Source: a virus. From it: a stretch of DNA of 20,246 bases. The translations under genes and the position numbers were made by a program. Below the pieces are notes generated by a model, which did no database searches, was not told where the DNA came from, and was given only the letters and a program-made list of their open reading frames with translations. Within the stretch, counting starts at the first letter, position 1; the number at the start of each line of letters is the position of its first letter. Location: IMG/VR virus record IMGVR_UViG_3300034198_006218, positions 1-20,246 of that record, one strand, 5' to 3'. Below are positions 1 to 8,900 of the stretch, piece after piece.

Positions 1-504
1 ACAAATGCTAGACTTGACCCACAAAGACTTCATCACATTTATGAATGGTATCTAACAGGTAGTCCAGATGCAAGACTTTATGATATTGACTATACCGTAT
101 CTAACAGTAGGGTTGCATTCAAACATTCGTTCAAACAGTCTCAGTCTGTCAGCAGAGGCTCTACAACACCATTCTACAATAAAGCAGAAGTTATGGAAAG
201 TGGCATTGCAGTTACCATTAAGCCAAAGTCTGCAAATGTTTTAGTGTTTGACGATAATGGAGAAACATACTTTAGACCAGGACCAATCAAAGTGGATAAT
301 CCTGGTGGACAAGTGCAAGGACAGTTTGAAAAGGTGCTAAATATATTCTTTAATCAGTATTTTACACAATCTTTCCTAAGAGCATCTGGAATTGCCTTTA
401 ATCTAGAAAATCCAGCAGAATTCCACAGAAATCTAAGAAAGCGTAGTGGTCGTGCAGAAGGAATTAAAGCAGGGTATAATTGGATAGTAGGAGCAGTTAA
501 ATGA
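1..504 (+). CDS. Head-tail joining / minor capsid-type protein (5' partial)
   Basis: The reading frame is open from the first base of the window, so the gene starts upstream; 167 codons are visible. The visible part begins TNARLDPQRLHHIYEWYLTG and continues with a mixed alpha/beta pattern, ending in a basic stretch (RNLRKRSGRAEG). The HHIYEW...G.P.ARLYDIDY pattern and the position before a tail terminator and a tube gene resemble HK97 gp10-like neck proteins, which join the portal/connector to the tail. An internal ATG at 193 could be taken as a start, but the in-frame coding pattern upstream of it shows that the gene is longer. The stop codon overlaps the ATG of the next gene (ATGA at 501-504), which implies translational coupling. 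The coding call is firm; the function is inferred from context and weak motif similarity. Confidence 0.85.
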   Translation, partial: TNARLDPQRLHHIYEWYLTGSPDARLYDIDYTVSNSRVAFKHSFKQSQSVSRGSTTPFYNKAEVMESGIAVTIKPKSANVLVFDDNGETYFRPGPIKVDNPGGQVQGQFEKVLNIFFNQYFTQSFLRASGIAFNLENPAEFHRNLRKRSGRAEGIKAGYNWIVGAVK

Positions 505-1031
505 CAACAACATCAATCTTAAATACACCAATGCTATGGGTTAATCATTACCTAAAAGAAAAGCTAGAAACGCTAGGCTTTGACACAGTGCCATTTTTTC
601 CAAGCATACCATCAACTATTGACAACCTAACATCAAGTTTTCCAGAGGGTGGGGTTATGTGTACATACGATAGACTTATCCGTATGCGTAGAAGACCATT
701 TCCACACATTAAGTGTGAACAAGCAGTTTATTACTTTTATGCTACAGCAGAAAACTCAGTTGTAAATATGGTCAAGATTACTGAAAAGATTCTCAGACTT
801 ATGGACCGTGAAGATGAAACAGCAGAAGAAATAAATAAATGGCAAAAAGCAAAAGGCTCAATTAACGTAGAGGGTATCACCATTGAGCCAAATTTCTACT
901 TCCACAATTTCAAGGTATATCAGCTTGAAGAAGTGCGAGACATCATTGACTTTGGTACTGCTAGAACCTATGGCGGTAACAAGATTATTATTGAGTATGA
1001 CTACCACATGGTTGACCAAGAGTCAATTTAA
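501..1031 (+). CDS. Probable tail terminator / tail completion protein
   Basis: The gene encodes 176 residues. Its start overlaps the upstream stop (ATGA), so translation is probably coupled. The protein has an N-terminal helix-like segment (MLWVNHYLKEKLETLGF), then a beta-rich core containing RLIRMRRRPFPHIKCEQ and a helical VVNMVKITEKILRLMDRED, and ends in strands (YGGNKIIIEYDYHMVDQE). Size and position directly before the tube gene fit a tail terminator, which caps the head-proximal end of the tube and joins it to the neck. I recognise no catalytic motif. The function is inferred mainly from gene order, which is strongly conserved in long-tailed phages; a second head-tail connector is the main alternative. 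Confidence 0.85.
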   Translation: MTTTSILNTPMLWVNHYLKEKLETLGFDTVPFFPSIPSTIDNLTSSFPEGGVMCTYDRLIRMRRRPFPHIKCEQAVYYFYATAENSVVNMVKITEKILRLMDREDETAEEINKWQKAKGSINVEGITIEPNFYFHNFKVYQLEEVRDIIDFGTARTYGGNKIIIEYDYHMVDQESI

Positions 1032-1045
1032 TCATAAAAGGTATG

Positions 1046-1051
1046 TATACT
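1046..1051 (+). promoter_or_regulatory. Weak candidate -10 box upstream of the tube gene
   Basis: The hexamer TATACT at 1046-1051 is preceded immediately by TG, without the usual single spacer base of an extended -10. There is no good -35; a TTGACC at 1012-1017 is too far away. It would give a leader of about 45 bases carrying the GAGGTG ribosome binding site at 1091-1096. A dedicated promoter for the very abundant tube protein is plausible, but this match is weak. Confidence 0.3.
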
Positions 1052-1104
1052 TATATTGAGGAAACACCCCCCATAATTCCATAAGAATAAGAGGTGAAAA
1101 AATT

Positions 1105-1827
1105 ATGGCATATACACGTGGTACAAGTGCTAACATTATTGTTGGTGCAGCAGCCCTCTTCGCATTCGAAGATGGCGAAATGGCTTATTCAGACCTTCCA
1201 AAGGCTGTAACAAACGTATCGTACAAGGAAACACTGTCTTCAGACGTAGACTTTAGAAATGTTGGTTACACCAGCAATGGTCTAGAGCTAACCTTCGCTC
1301 CAGATTTTGGTGAGGTATCTGTTGACCAGGTTCTTGACGTAGCAAAACTCTACAAGCAGGGTATGACAGTTAATCTAAATACTAGCTTTGCAGAAGCTAC
1401 CCTAGAAAACTTGCTTCTTGCTTTGGCTCGCCCAAGCACAGACGCATTCGTTTCTGGTGGTAAGGTTACAGGAGTTAGCTCGGCAACAAGAGAAGCTGGA
1501 AATGGTCTTGCAAACGAAGACACTCTAAACCTCTCTGCTGGAGAGCTTGGAGAATGTCCAATTGAACGTGGTCTAGTTGCAGTAGGTCCTGGTACAGGAG
1601 ACTGTGAAGTAGGCTCGGCAATTGAGCGTATCTATGTTGCATACCGTGCTGTTTCAATCGAATCAGTTACAGTTGCAGCAAAACGTGACGAAGCAACAAT
1701 GTTTGACGTTTCGTTCCGTTTGCTTCCAACTAACTCAGCAACATACGGAAGAATTGTTGACAGAACTCTGGCAACAGGCTTCAAGGGCGGATTCCCTAGC
1801 GATTCAACCGTTAGCAACTCTCTCTAA
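1105..1827 (+). CDS. Major tail protein (tail tube subunit)
   Basis: The gene encodes 240 residues. The protein is expected to polymerise into the tail tube around the tape measure. The core contains VGYTSNGLELTFAPDFGEVS followed by VDQVLDVAKLYKQG and TSFAEATLENLLLALARP, a combination I associate with tube proteins of actinobacteriophage-like siphoviruses. The start is supported by GAGGTG at 1091-1096, eight bases before ATG. Codon use differs from the neighbours: more C-ending codons (TTC, GAC, AAC, CTC), as expected for a very highly expressed gene. A strong intrinsic terminator follows 17 bases after the stop, and the next gene has its own promoter, so the tube gene can be expressed at a level of its own. 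The gene order (terminator protein, tube, chaperones, tape measure) supports the call. Confidence 0.93.
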   Translation: MAYTRGTSANIIVGAAALFAFEDGEMAYSDLPKAVTNVSYKETLSSDVDFRNVGYTSNGLELTFAPDFGEVSVDQVLDVAKLYKQGMTVNLNTSFAEATLENLLLALARPSTDAFVSGGKVTGVSSATREAGNGLANEDTLNLSAGELGECPIERGLVAVGPGTGDCEVGSAIERIYVAYRAVSIESVTVAAKRDEATMFDVSFRLLPTNSATYGRIVDRTLATGFKGGFPSDSTVSNSL

Positions 1828-1843
1828 ACACAATTTAATAGTT

Positions 1844-1880
1844 GAGGCTCCCCTTACTTCGGTAGGGGGAGTTTCTTTTT
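1844..1880 (+). terminator. Rho-independent terminator after the tube gene
   Basis: A ten-base-pair stem pairs 1848-1857 (CTCCCCTTAC) with 1862-1871 (GTAGGGGGAG), with a single G-T wobble. It closes a TTCG tetraloop at 1858-1861 in the stable C(UUCG)G context. Weaker pairing extends the stem to 1844 and 1875, and the T-rich tract TTTCTTTTT at 1872-1880 follows. It lies between the major tail protein gene and the long chaperone gene and should separate their transcription. Confidence 0.93.
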
Positions 1881-1888
1881 GGTATACT
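1880..1888 (+). promoter_or_regulatory. Extended -10 promoter, predicted leaderless start
   Basis: TGGTATACT is an extended -10 (TG, one base, TATACT). Its last base is six bases before the ATG at 1895, so a transcript starting at the usual distance would begin at or next to that ATG. No Shine-Dalgarno sequence precedes the ATG. The box overlaps the end of the terminator's T tract, and the -35 position falls inside the terminator hairpin, so no -35 is expected. The same spacing recurs at 18875-18890. Confidence 0.7.
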
Positions 1889-1894
1889 ATATAG

Positions 1895-2587
1895 ATGGCT
1901 ACTAAAATATATGAATCTGGGTATATAGAACTCACAGACGGAACAAGACTACACATAACACCATTAAAAATACTTTATCTTAGAGATTTAATGGATGTGT
2001 TCAGCGACTTTAAAGATGCTGTATCAGAAGACGATACAGTAAATATGCTACTTGAATGTGGAGCAATTGCTATGAAGCAATACTATCCGTTAATTACAAG
2101 TGCAGAAGAGCTAGCAGATAGCTTAGATATGGATACCCTGTACGAACTTCTTGACCTGTCTGCAGGAATTAAGCTAAAAAATAAAGAACAAACAGAAGAC
2201 ACTCCACAAAAACAAGTTTCGGACAATCCACCTGGCTGGGAATCTATGGACCTTGCAACATTAGAGTCAGAAGCATTCCTGCTCGGTATCTGGAAAGATT
2301 ATGAAGAGCTAGAACGCTGCTTATCCTTACCAGAACTAATGAGTACACTAAATGCAAAAAGAGATGCAGACTATAATGAAAAAAAGTTTTTCGCTGCAAT
2401 TCAAGGGGTAGACCTTGATGCCCAGTCTGGTAAAAAAGAACAAGACCCATGGCAAGCAATGAAGGCTAGAGTATTTAGCGGTGGAGCAACTAGCGACCCA
2501 GATGATATTTTAGCACTGCAAGGACAAAATGCACAAAAGGCTGGATTTGGTATTGGTATGGGGATTGGCTATGAAAAATGGGATTAA
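1895..2587 (+). CDS. Tail assembly chaperone, long (G-T-like) form
   Basis: The gene encodes 230 residues. The N-terminal ~95 residues are clearly homologous to the next gene's product: both have DGT, then PLK followed by LR, then a LLIEC/LLECG...IAM.QY.P block. The C-terminal half holds WKDYEELERCLSLPELMSTL followed by KFFAAIQGVDLD, typical of the T-like extension of tail assembly chaperones, which bind the tape measure and recruit tube subunits. In most long-tailed phages the long form is made by a programmed frameshift; here it is one continuous frame. No ribosome binding site precedes the ATG, and the extended -10 at 1880-1888 predicts a leaderless mRNA. A homopolymer heptamer at the domain boundary is annotated separately. 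Confidence 0.9.
   Translation: MATKIYESGYIELTDGTRLHITPLKILYLRDLMDVFSDFKDAVSEDDTVNMLLECGAIAMKQYYPLITSAEELADSLDMDTLYELLDLSAGIKLKNKEQTEDTPQKQVSDNPPGWESMDLATLESEAFLLGIWKDYEELERCLSLPELMSTLNAKRDADYNEKKFFAAIQGVDLDAQSGKKEQDPWQAMKARVFSGGATSDPDDILALQGQNAQKAGFGIGMGIGYEKWD
2176..2182 (+). other. Possible -1 slippery heptamer at chaperone domain boundary
   Basis: A AAA AAT lies in frame across codons 94-96 of the long chaperone. A -1 slip here would place TAA (2182-2184) as the very next codon, giving a product of about 96 residues that ends where homology to the short paralog ends. No downstream stimulatory structure is evident, and A-runs are common in a lysine-rich linker, so chance is quite possible. 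Confidence 0.25.
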
Positions 2588-2600
2588 TAAACCTCTTTTG

Positions 2601-2609
2601 TGTTATAAT
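2601..2609 (+). promoter_or_regulatory. Extended -10 promoter for the short chaperone
   Basis: TGTTATAAT is a perfect extended -10 consensus in the 48-base gap between the two chaperone genes. No convincing -35 is present. The predicted start near 2615 leaves a leader of about 20 bases with the strong ribosome binding site AGGAGG at 2626-2631. Unlike the other two extended -10 boxes next to genes, this one gives a leadered transcript. Confidence 0.7.
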
Positions 2610-2625
2610 TTATTTATCAACCTAT

Positions 2626-2631
2626 AGGAGG
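2626..2631 (+). promoter_or_regulatory. Strong Shine-Dalgarno (AGGAGG) of the short chaperone
   Basis: AGGAGG four bases before ATG 2636 is the best ribosome binding site seen in the window. It contrasts with the absence of any such site before the long chaperone, fitting much greater synthesis of the short form. Confidence 0.8.
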
Positions 2632-2635
2632 AACA

Positions 2636-2953
2636 ATGGCAACAACCATTAACGAACCAAATGAAATCACTCTGCCAGACGGAACCGTTCTTGCAGTACG
2701 ACCACTAAAAATCTCAATTCTTCGTGAGTTTATGAAGACCTTTGCAAGCATCGAAGAAGTTGCAGAAGACAACGATAAATCAATGGACCTTCTAATCGAA
2801 TGTGTTAGAATCGCCATGCGTCAGTACAAGCCAGAGCTTGCAGAAGACGCAGCAAAGCTAGAAGACCTTCTAGACTTGCCAACCGTATACCGCATTATTG
2901 AAGAGGCATCTGGAACTGCCATGGGCAACCAGTTTCTTGGCGGTAGAGGCTAA
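2636..2953 (+). CDS. Tail assembly chaperone, short (G-like) form
   Basis: The gene encodes 105 residues over the same domain as residues 1 to ~95 of the preceding protein (shared pattern DGT, RPLK/TPLK, LREFM/LRDLM, LLIEC/LLECG, IAMRQY/IAMKQY). It stops where the long form continues into its T-like half, so the two look like a duplicated pair acting as the G and G-T forms of the chaperone. They are expected to coat and stabilise the tape measure during tail assembly. The gene has its own extended -10 promoter and a strong AGGAGG. Codon use is richer in C-ending codons than in the tape measure, as in the tube gene, which suggests high expression. No T-like domain lies in another frame downstream; the tape measure follows after 24 bases. 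Confidence 0.9.
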   Translation: MATTINEPNEITLPDGTVLAVRPLKISILREFMKTFASIEEVAEDNDKSMDLLIECVRIAMRQYKPELAEDAAKLEDLLDLPTVYRIIEEASGTAMGNQFLGGRG

Positions 2954-2977
2954 TAACTAAAAAAGAGGTAATGATGA

Positions 2978-5900
2978 ATGTCTGATTTCGAGTCTAAAAT
3001 TGATATCAATATTGATGCTGGTCAAGCACTAGCAGCAATTAAGACACTTCAAAGACAGATTTCAGACTTTCATACCTCCTTGGCTAAGGGTAGTGCAACA
3101 GCCAATATAAAATCACTACAAATGCAGCAATCGCTAATTGACACAATTAATGCAACTGGTCAATATTCAGCATCAATGAAAACTGTTGCATCATCAACAC
3201 AAACTTTTACTACAGCACTTGAAAAGAATAAACTGTCAATGGGACAGTACTTCAAATATGCTGGTGGAGCATCTAAGAGCTTTGGAAAATTCTTTAGAAC
3301 AGAAATGGACACTATCCAGAAGGTAGCCATTGAAAGAGTTAAAGACCTACAAACACAGTACGTCAAAATGGGGCGTGATGCTAATGGAGCAATCAAAACT
3401 ATTGCTATACGACCACTGGCACTTGACATGGAAAACCTGTCAACAAAAACACAAATTGCTGCACAAAAACAGCAGCTTCTAAACCAACTTCTAAAGCAGG
3501 GTTCTACAAACCTTCTAAACTTTGGTAAGAATACCCAGTGGGCTGGTCGTCAGCTTATGGTTGGTTTTACCATTCCTCTTGGTATTCTTGGAACTACTGC
3601 TGCTAGAACATTTATGAACATGGAAAAGCAAGCAATTGCTTTTAAGCGTGTTTATGGAGATACCTTTACAGCAAGCAAAGAAACAGATGCAATGCTCAAG
3701 CAGGTCCAGCAACTTGCTTCTGAATTTACTAAATATGGTGTAGCAGTTGAAAAGACAATGGAACAAGCAGCTAAGGCTGCTGCCACAGGTAAAATGGGGG
3801 CAGACCTACTAGCCCAGGTATCAGAAGCAACAAGACTTTCTGTGTTGGGTAACGTAGAGCAAGCACAAGCACTTGAAACAACAATCTCTCTTACCAATGC
3901 CTTTGGAACTGCTGCAGATGAGCTACGTGGCAAAATTAACTTTCTAAACGCAGTTGAAAACCAAACTGTAACGTCTATTGAAGACCTTACAATTGCTATT
4001 CCAAAAGCAGCACCAGTAATTAAACAATTGGGCGGTAATGTAGAGGACCTTACGTTCTTCCTTACTGCTATGCGTGAAGGTGGCATTAATGCTTCTGAAA
4101 GTGCTAACGCACTAAAGTCTGGTTTGGCATCGCTTATTAATCCAACCAAAAAAGCTTCTGACTTTCTTCAAAGTTTTGGTATTAACATTAATAAAATTGT
4201 TGAAGGAAATAAAGGTGACGTACAGGGTCTGGTTGTAGACTTTGCTAAAGCACTTGACACCCTTGACCCACTAAATCGTGCTCGTGCTATTGAACAACTA
4301 TTTGGTAAGTTCCAGTTCTCACGTCTATCTACATTGTTCCAGAACGTAATTAAAGACGGTAGCCAAGCAGCAAGAGTTCTAGAACTAACTAGACAATCAT
4401 CTGCAGAGCTAGGTATTCTTGCTCAACGAGAGCTTAATAGAATTGCTTCGTCACCAATGTATAAGTTTGAAAAAGCGGTAGCAGACTTTAAGAAAGAACT
4501 TGCACCAGTTGGTGAAGAATTCCTAAAGGCAGTAACACCTATTATTAATTTTGCAACAGATGTACTAAAAGCTTTTAATAATCTTGATGGTGGTGTAAAG
4601 CAGTTTATTGTAAACTCTACTGGTCTAATTGCTGGTATTGGTCCAGTCTTCCTAATGACATTTGGTTTGCTTGCTAACGGTGTTGCAAATATTATTAAAG
4701 GTTTTACTTTTGTAAAAAATGTGTTTAATAAGGCTGCTTCAGCATCTACCGTTCTTGGTGAGACAACCGACTACATGACTCAGCAGCAGCTAGAGGCAGC
4801 ATCAGTAGCAGCATCTCTTGAGCAAGTACACAATAAGCTAACCCAAGCATTTACAGTAGAGGCTACCGCTGTTGGAAAGCTTGCTTCTGCTTATCAAAAA
4901 GCCATTGCTGCACAAGTGGCTTTTACTGGTCCAGCACCAGCAGGAAAAGGTAGAGCACCAAAGAAATATGCAGCTGGTGTCTTTAGCGTTCCAGGTCCAA
5001 AGGGTGCTGGAGACATTGTTCCAGCAATGCTTTCTCCAGGTGAAGCAGTTATTCCTGCAGGACCAGCACAAAAATATCGTGGTTTTATAAAAGGCATGAT
5101 TTCTGGAAAGATTCCAGGATTTAACGATGGCACAGAAGAAGTAAAGCCTAAAAACCCTAAAAAGGTGGTAACACTTGGAGCTGCAATTAGCAAGATGAGT
5201 TCAGACCAACCAACACATCTTACAAATCAAACTGCAGCTCTGATGCATGCAGACTTTCCTAACGAGCAAGAAATTGTTAGACAAGCTTTTGCAGCACAAG
5301 GATTTGACATTGTAGGAAATGACGATGACCGAAAAAGCTATGGCGGACTAATGCAGCCTCATGCAGCACACATTGGTGGAGAAGGCTCACGCCGTGCAGT
5401 AGCGATAAATACCAAAGGCGGATGGTTTGCAAGATGGATTAAAAACTGGGCAGCTAAATTTATTACTCCACAAATAGGCGTTATGAACAAGTATATGCAA
5501 GACATCTCTGACCCAGATATGGAAACAAAAGCAGCCGACCCTAAGCAAAAAGGAAAAAAGGTTGCTCTCTATAGAGACTTTTTGCGAGAAGACAATATAA
5601 AAAGAGTTGCAAAAGCCCTAAAAATTCCAGTTGCAGAAGTAATAAAACACGCAAAACATTTGTTTGCTGGAAATGAAGCACTAACTCCACAAGAAACTGC
5701 AGTTCTTGGAAAAATTGCAGAAACACACAGAGACAGTATAAGAGTTACAGACAGAATGGGTAAATCTGCACGTAGAAAAGCAAACGCTGAAATTGCAAGA
5801 ACTAGTTCTATTGTAAGTCTTGCTGCACGTAGAGTATCTATGGCTAACGACCCAGGAGGATATTTTCTTGGCAGGGGAAAATATAAAGATGACAAGAAAA

Positions 5901-8900
5901 AGAACGAAACCTTCGATAGAACCCAAGAAAGAAAACTAGAGGCTGCTACAAAAAGAGCCACAGTAGCAGAAATTAAAGCACGTAATGACCAGGAAGCACT
6001 AGCTGCAGCACAGTCTAAAGAAGCAGTCACTGAAACTAAAGGTGCCAAACGCAGAACAAGAAAAGCGGCAACAAACGCAAAGCCTAAAACAAAGCCTAAA
6101 ACAAAGCCTAAAGAGCCTCAGTCAAAAGTAACCCCAGTGCCAAAGGTAACTACAAGTGAAGACCTTGGTGAAGGACTCAGAAGAGTCGTTTCAACTGATG
6201 CAAATGGAAAACAAAAAGAAACTTATTACCAGCAAGGTCGTAGAGGTGCTCTATCAGCTACCGCAGCTCAAGCAATGCTTGCTGCTCGTTCTGGTGCTAC
6301 TGCTAGTCCTGGAGGAAGAGTAAAGAGATTCCTAACAGGAGCTACTGGCAAGGTTGCTGGTGGAAGCATGATTGGTTCTATGATTGCTCGTTCAGTAGGT
6401 GGCGAAGGTGGAGATGGGCTTGCAAACATCCTTGACATAGTAAGCACTGCTGCATTTGCTAAGGGAATGTTTCCAGAAAAACCTCTTGGTCCAGATGGCA
6501 AAAAGGTTCCTAGCCGTATTGGAACGGCAATTAGAGGCAGCACGATTGCTAAAAAAATAACACCATACCTAGATGACCTTGCAAGAGCTCTTAAAGTTGC
6601 TGCTCCAGGAATCCTAAGAGTTCTTGGACCAGTTGGTCTTGTTGTAACTGGAGGAACTATTGCATTCGATATCCTTACAGAAAAAGCAAGAAAACAGTCT
6701 GAAATCGCTGGTGCACTACTTGATACAGTTCTCGTTACAAAAGACAAGCTAGAAGCTGTAAACAACTTCTTTGGAACTGAAGCAAAGCTATCAAGTATTA
6801 GAGAAGCAGGTCCAGTTGGAATTGGAGAAACTCAAGGCGGTGCTTCTCTTGCAGAACAGTTTAGAACCAGCGAAGAATTCCAAAAAACCTATAAACCATT
6901 TGTTGAAAAAATTATTGAGGGCAGTGGCTCAGACATAACTCTAGCACTAAACTCACTAGCCGTTGAGCTAATGGCAAGCGGTCTAGACAAAGAAGTTGTT
7001 CAAATTATTATTGATGCTATCAAGCAAGAGGCAAAAAGAACAGACCTAGTAATTGACGTAAACAGCCTATCTCTTGATACAAAAGGAGGTCTAGAACAGC
7101 TAAGAAAGGGTATTGCTTCAGCAATTAGTGACTACAAGAGCAAGGTAAGCGAATTTGACCCATTTGGCTTTAATGCTAATTCTCTAAAACTATCGCTACA
7201 AGAAGTTACAAACTTCCTAAATGGTTTGGGTACAGCATATCAATCAACAGCAGTTAGCTCAAAAGACTTCAACAGACAGTATGACCTATTTATTCAAAAA
7301 GTAAATACTCTTTCATCAAAAGAAGATAAGCTAAAGTTCCTTAACGATTCGCTAAAGCTTCTTTCTCCAGAAATTGCTGCACTAACTCAAGGACTATATA
7401 ATTTAGACAGTGCAGCACTTCTTGTAAAACTTACTCTTGCTGGAATTGGCATAAGTAAAGAAGCTGCAAATATTCTAAGAGTTAATGACCCTAAAGACGT
7501 GAAGGCTTTTTATGAGGCTGCTGACAAGGCATTTAAAGCAAAAGATAAGCAGCTCGCTTCCTTAACTGCAAAACAAAAACAGCTTACGGATGCACAAGAA
7601 CAGCTAGAGAAAAAAGAAAGTGACATTAATGATAAGTACGACGAAAGAATTACAGCACTTGAAAGAATTAATGACCTACAAAAACAAATTGCAGAAAAAC
7701 AAAAGTCACAGCTTGACCTAGCAGATGCACTTTCAAGAGGAGATGTTTTTGCTGCTGCAAAAGCAGTTCAAGATATTAGAGCCAAGGATGCTCAGTATGC
7801 AATAGAGCAGCAAAAGCAAGCTTTAGAAGATGCTAGAGCAAAAGAGACAGGTGCTGTACAGGATAAAATTGGTGGAATTCAGAAACAGATTCAAAACATT
7901 GATTCTCAAATTTTGCAAATTCAGAATGCAAATATTACTATTGATACATACCTATCTAAAGAAGATTATGAAGCTGGCTACGAACTTCCTCCAATTAAAC
8001 CAGAACTAAGACCAGGTATTCCAAAGGGGCAAGGTATCCGTGTATTTAAAGACGACAAGGGAAAGCAGTATACCACAGTAGAACAGCTAAACCAATTCTT
8101 AAATGCTGGATGGAAGAGTACCACTAGGGTTGGTACAACCTTTCCAGATAAAGATGGCAAAACATGGAAGGTTACTCAGGCAGTAGATACCGATGGAAAC
8201 AATGAGCCAAATTTTGTATACGTTACTCCAGCCGAAGTTAAAAAGGCAGCTGGTGGATATATTTCTGGTCCAGGTAGCGGTACAAGCGATTCAATCCCAG
8301 CAAGACTTTCAGACGGTGAATATGTTATTAGAGCAAAGGCAGTACAAGCCCTAGGAACAAATGTTCTTGACAAAATGAACTACGCAGATAAATTTGCTAA
8401 GGGTGGAATTGTAAATAAGCCAAAAACTGGAAGCACAGCAAGCATTTACTCTGATGATAAATCAGTGGACATGAGTGATGGTAATGTTATTGGTCACGGT
8501 CTAAACTTTGTAATGAACAGCATTTACGAAATGTTGTTTGGTAAGTGGGCTGTAAAGACAAAACAGGGAACTCCTACTGCACCAGACCTTGAAGACATGG
8601 GAACAATGGCAATGAACATTGTTCCAATCCCAGGAATGAAAGGATTTAAGTCAGCCCAACTAGCAGCAAAGGGCTTTATGCAGACTGGAACAGTTGCTGG
8701 AGCAAAAGCTGCTCAGTCTGGAGCAAAGCTAAAAGCCCTAGATAGCTTTAGTCTTTCTAGCCCACTAACAAGGCAGGGTGTAGAAATTGGCGAAATGGCT
8801 AAATACACTCCAACACAATCAGACTACTACCTAAAAGCATACAAGAGCGATACAGCAGTTCAAATGCCATATAAGGGAATTAATGAGCCACTTGCCTACT

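Noticed and set aside
475-480. TATAAT upstream of the gene at 501
   Set aside because: It is preceded by GGG and not TG, has no -35, sits inside coding sequence, and the downstream gene is already explained by ATGA coupling.
1622-1894. Plus-strand frame overlapping the end of the tube gene
   Set aside because: Its translation is Gln/Leu-rich shadow sequence in another frame of the tube gene and it runs through the terminator.
2959-2965. AAAAAAG, a classical -1 slippery heptamer, near the short chaperone
   Set aside because: It lies after the stop codon of the short chaperone (2951-2953) and before the tape measure start, so no translating ribosome from that gene would meet it in frame; it is part of the leader with the GAGGT ribosome binding site.
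3652-6765. Long open frames on the minus strand opposite the tape measure
   Set aside because: They are mirror frames of a strongly coding plus-strand gene, have low-complexity translations, no ribosome binding sites and no place in the one-directional gene order.
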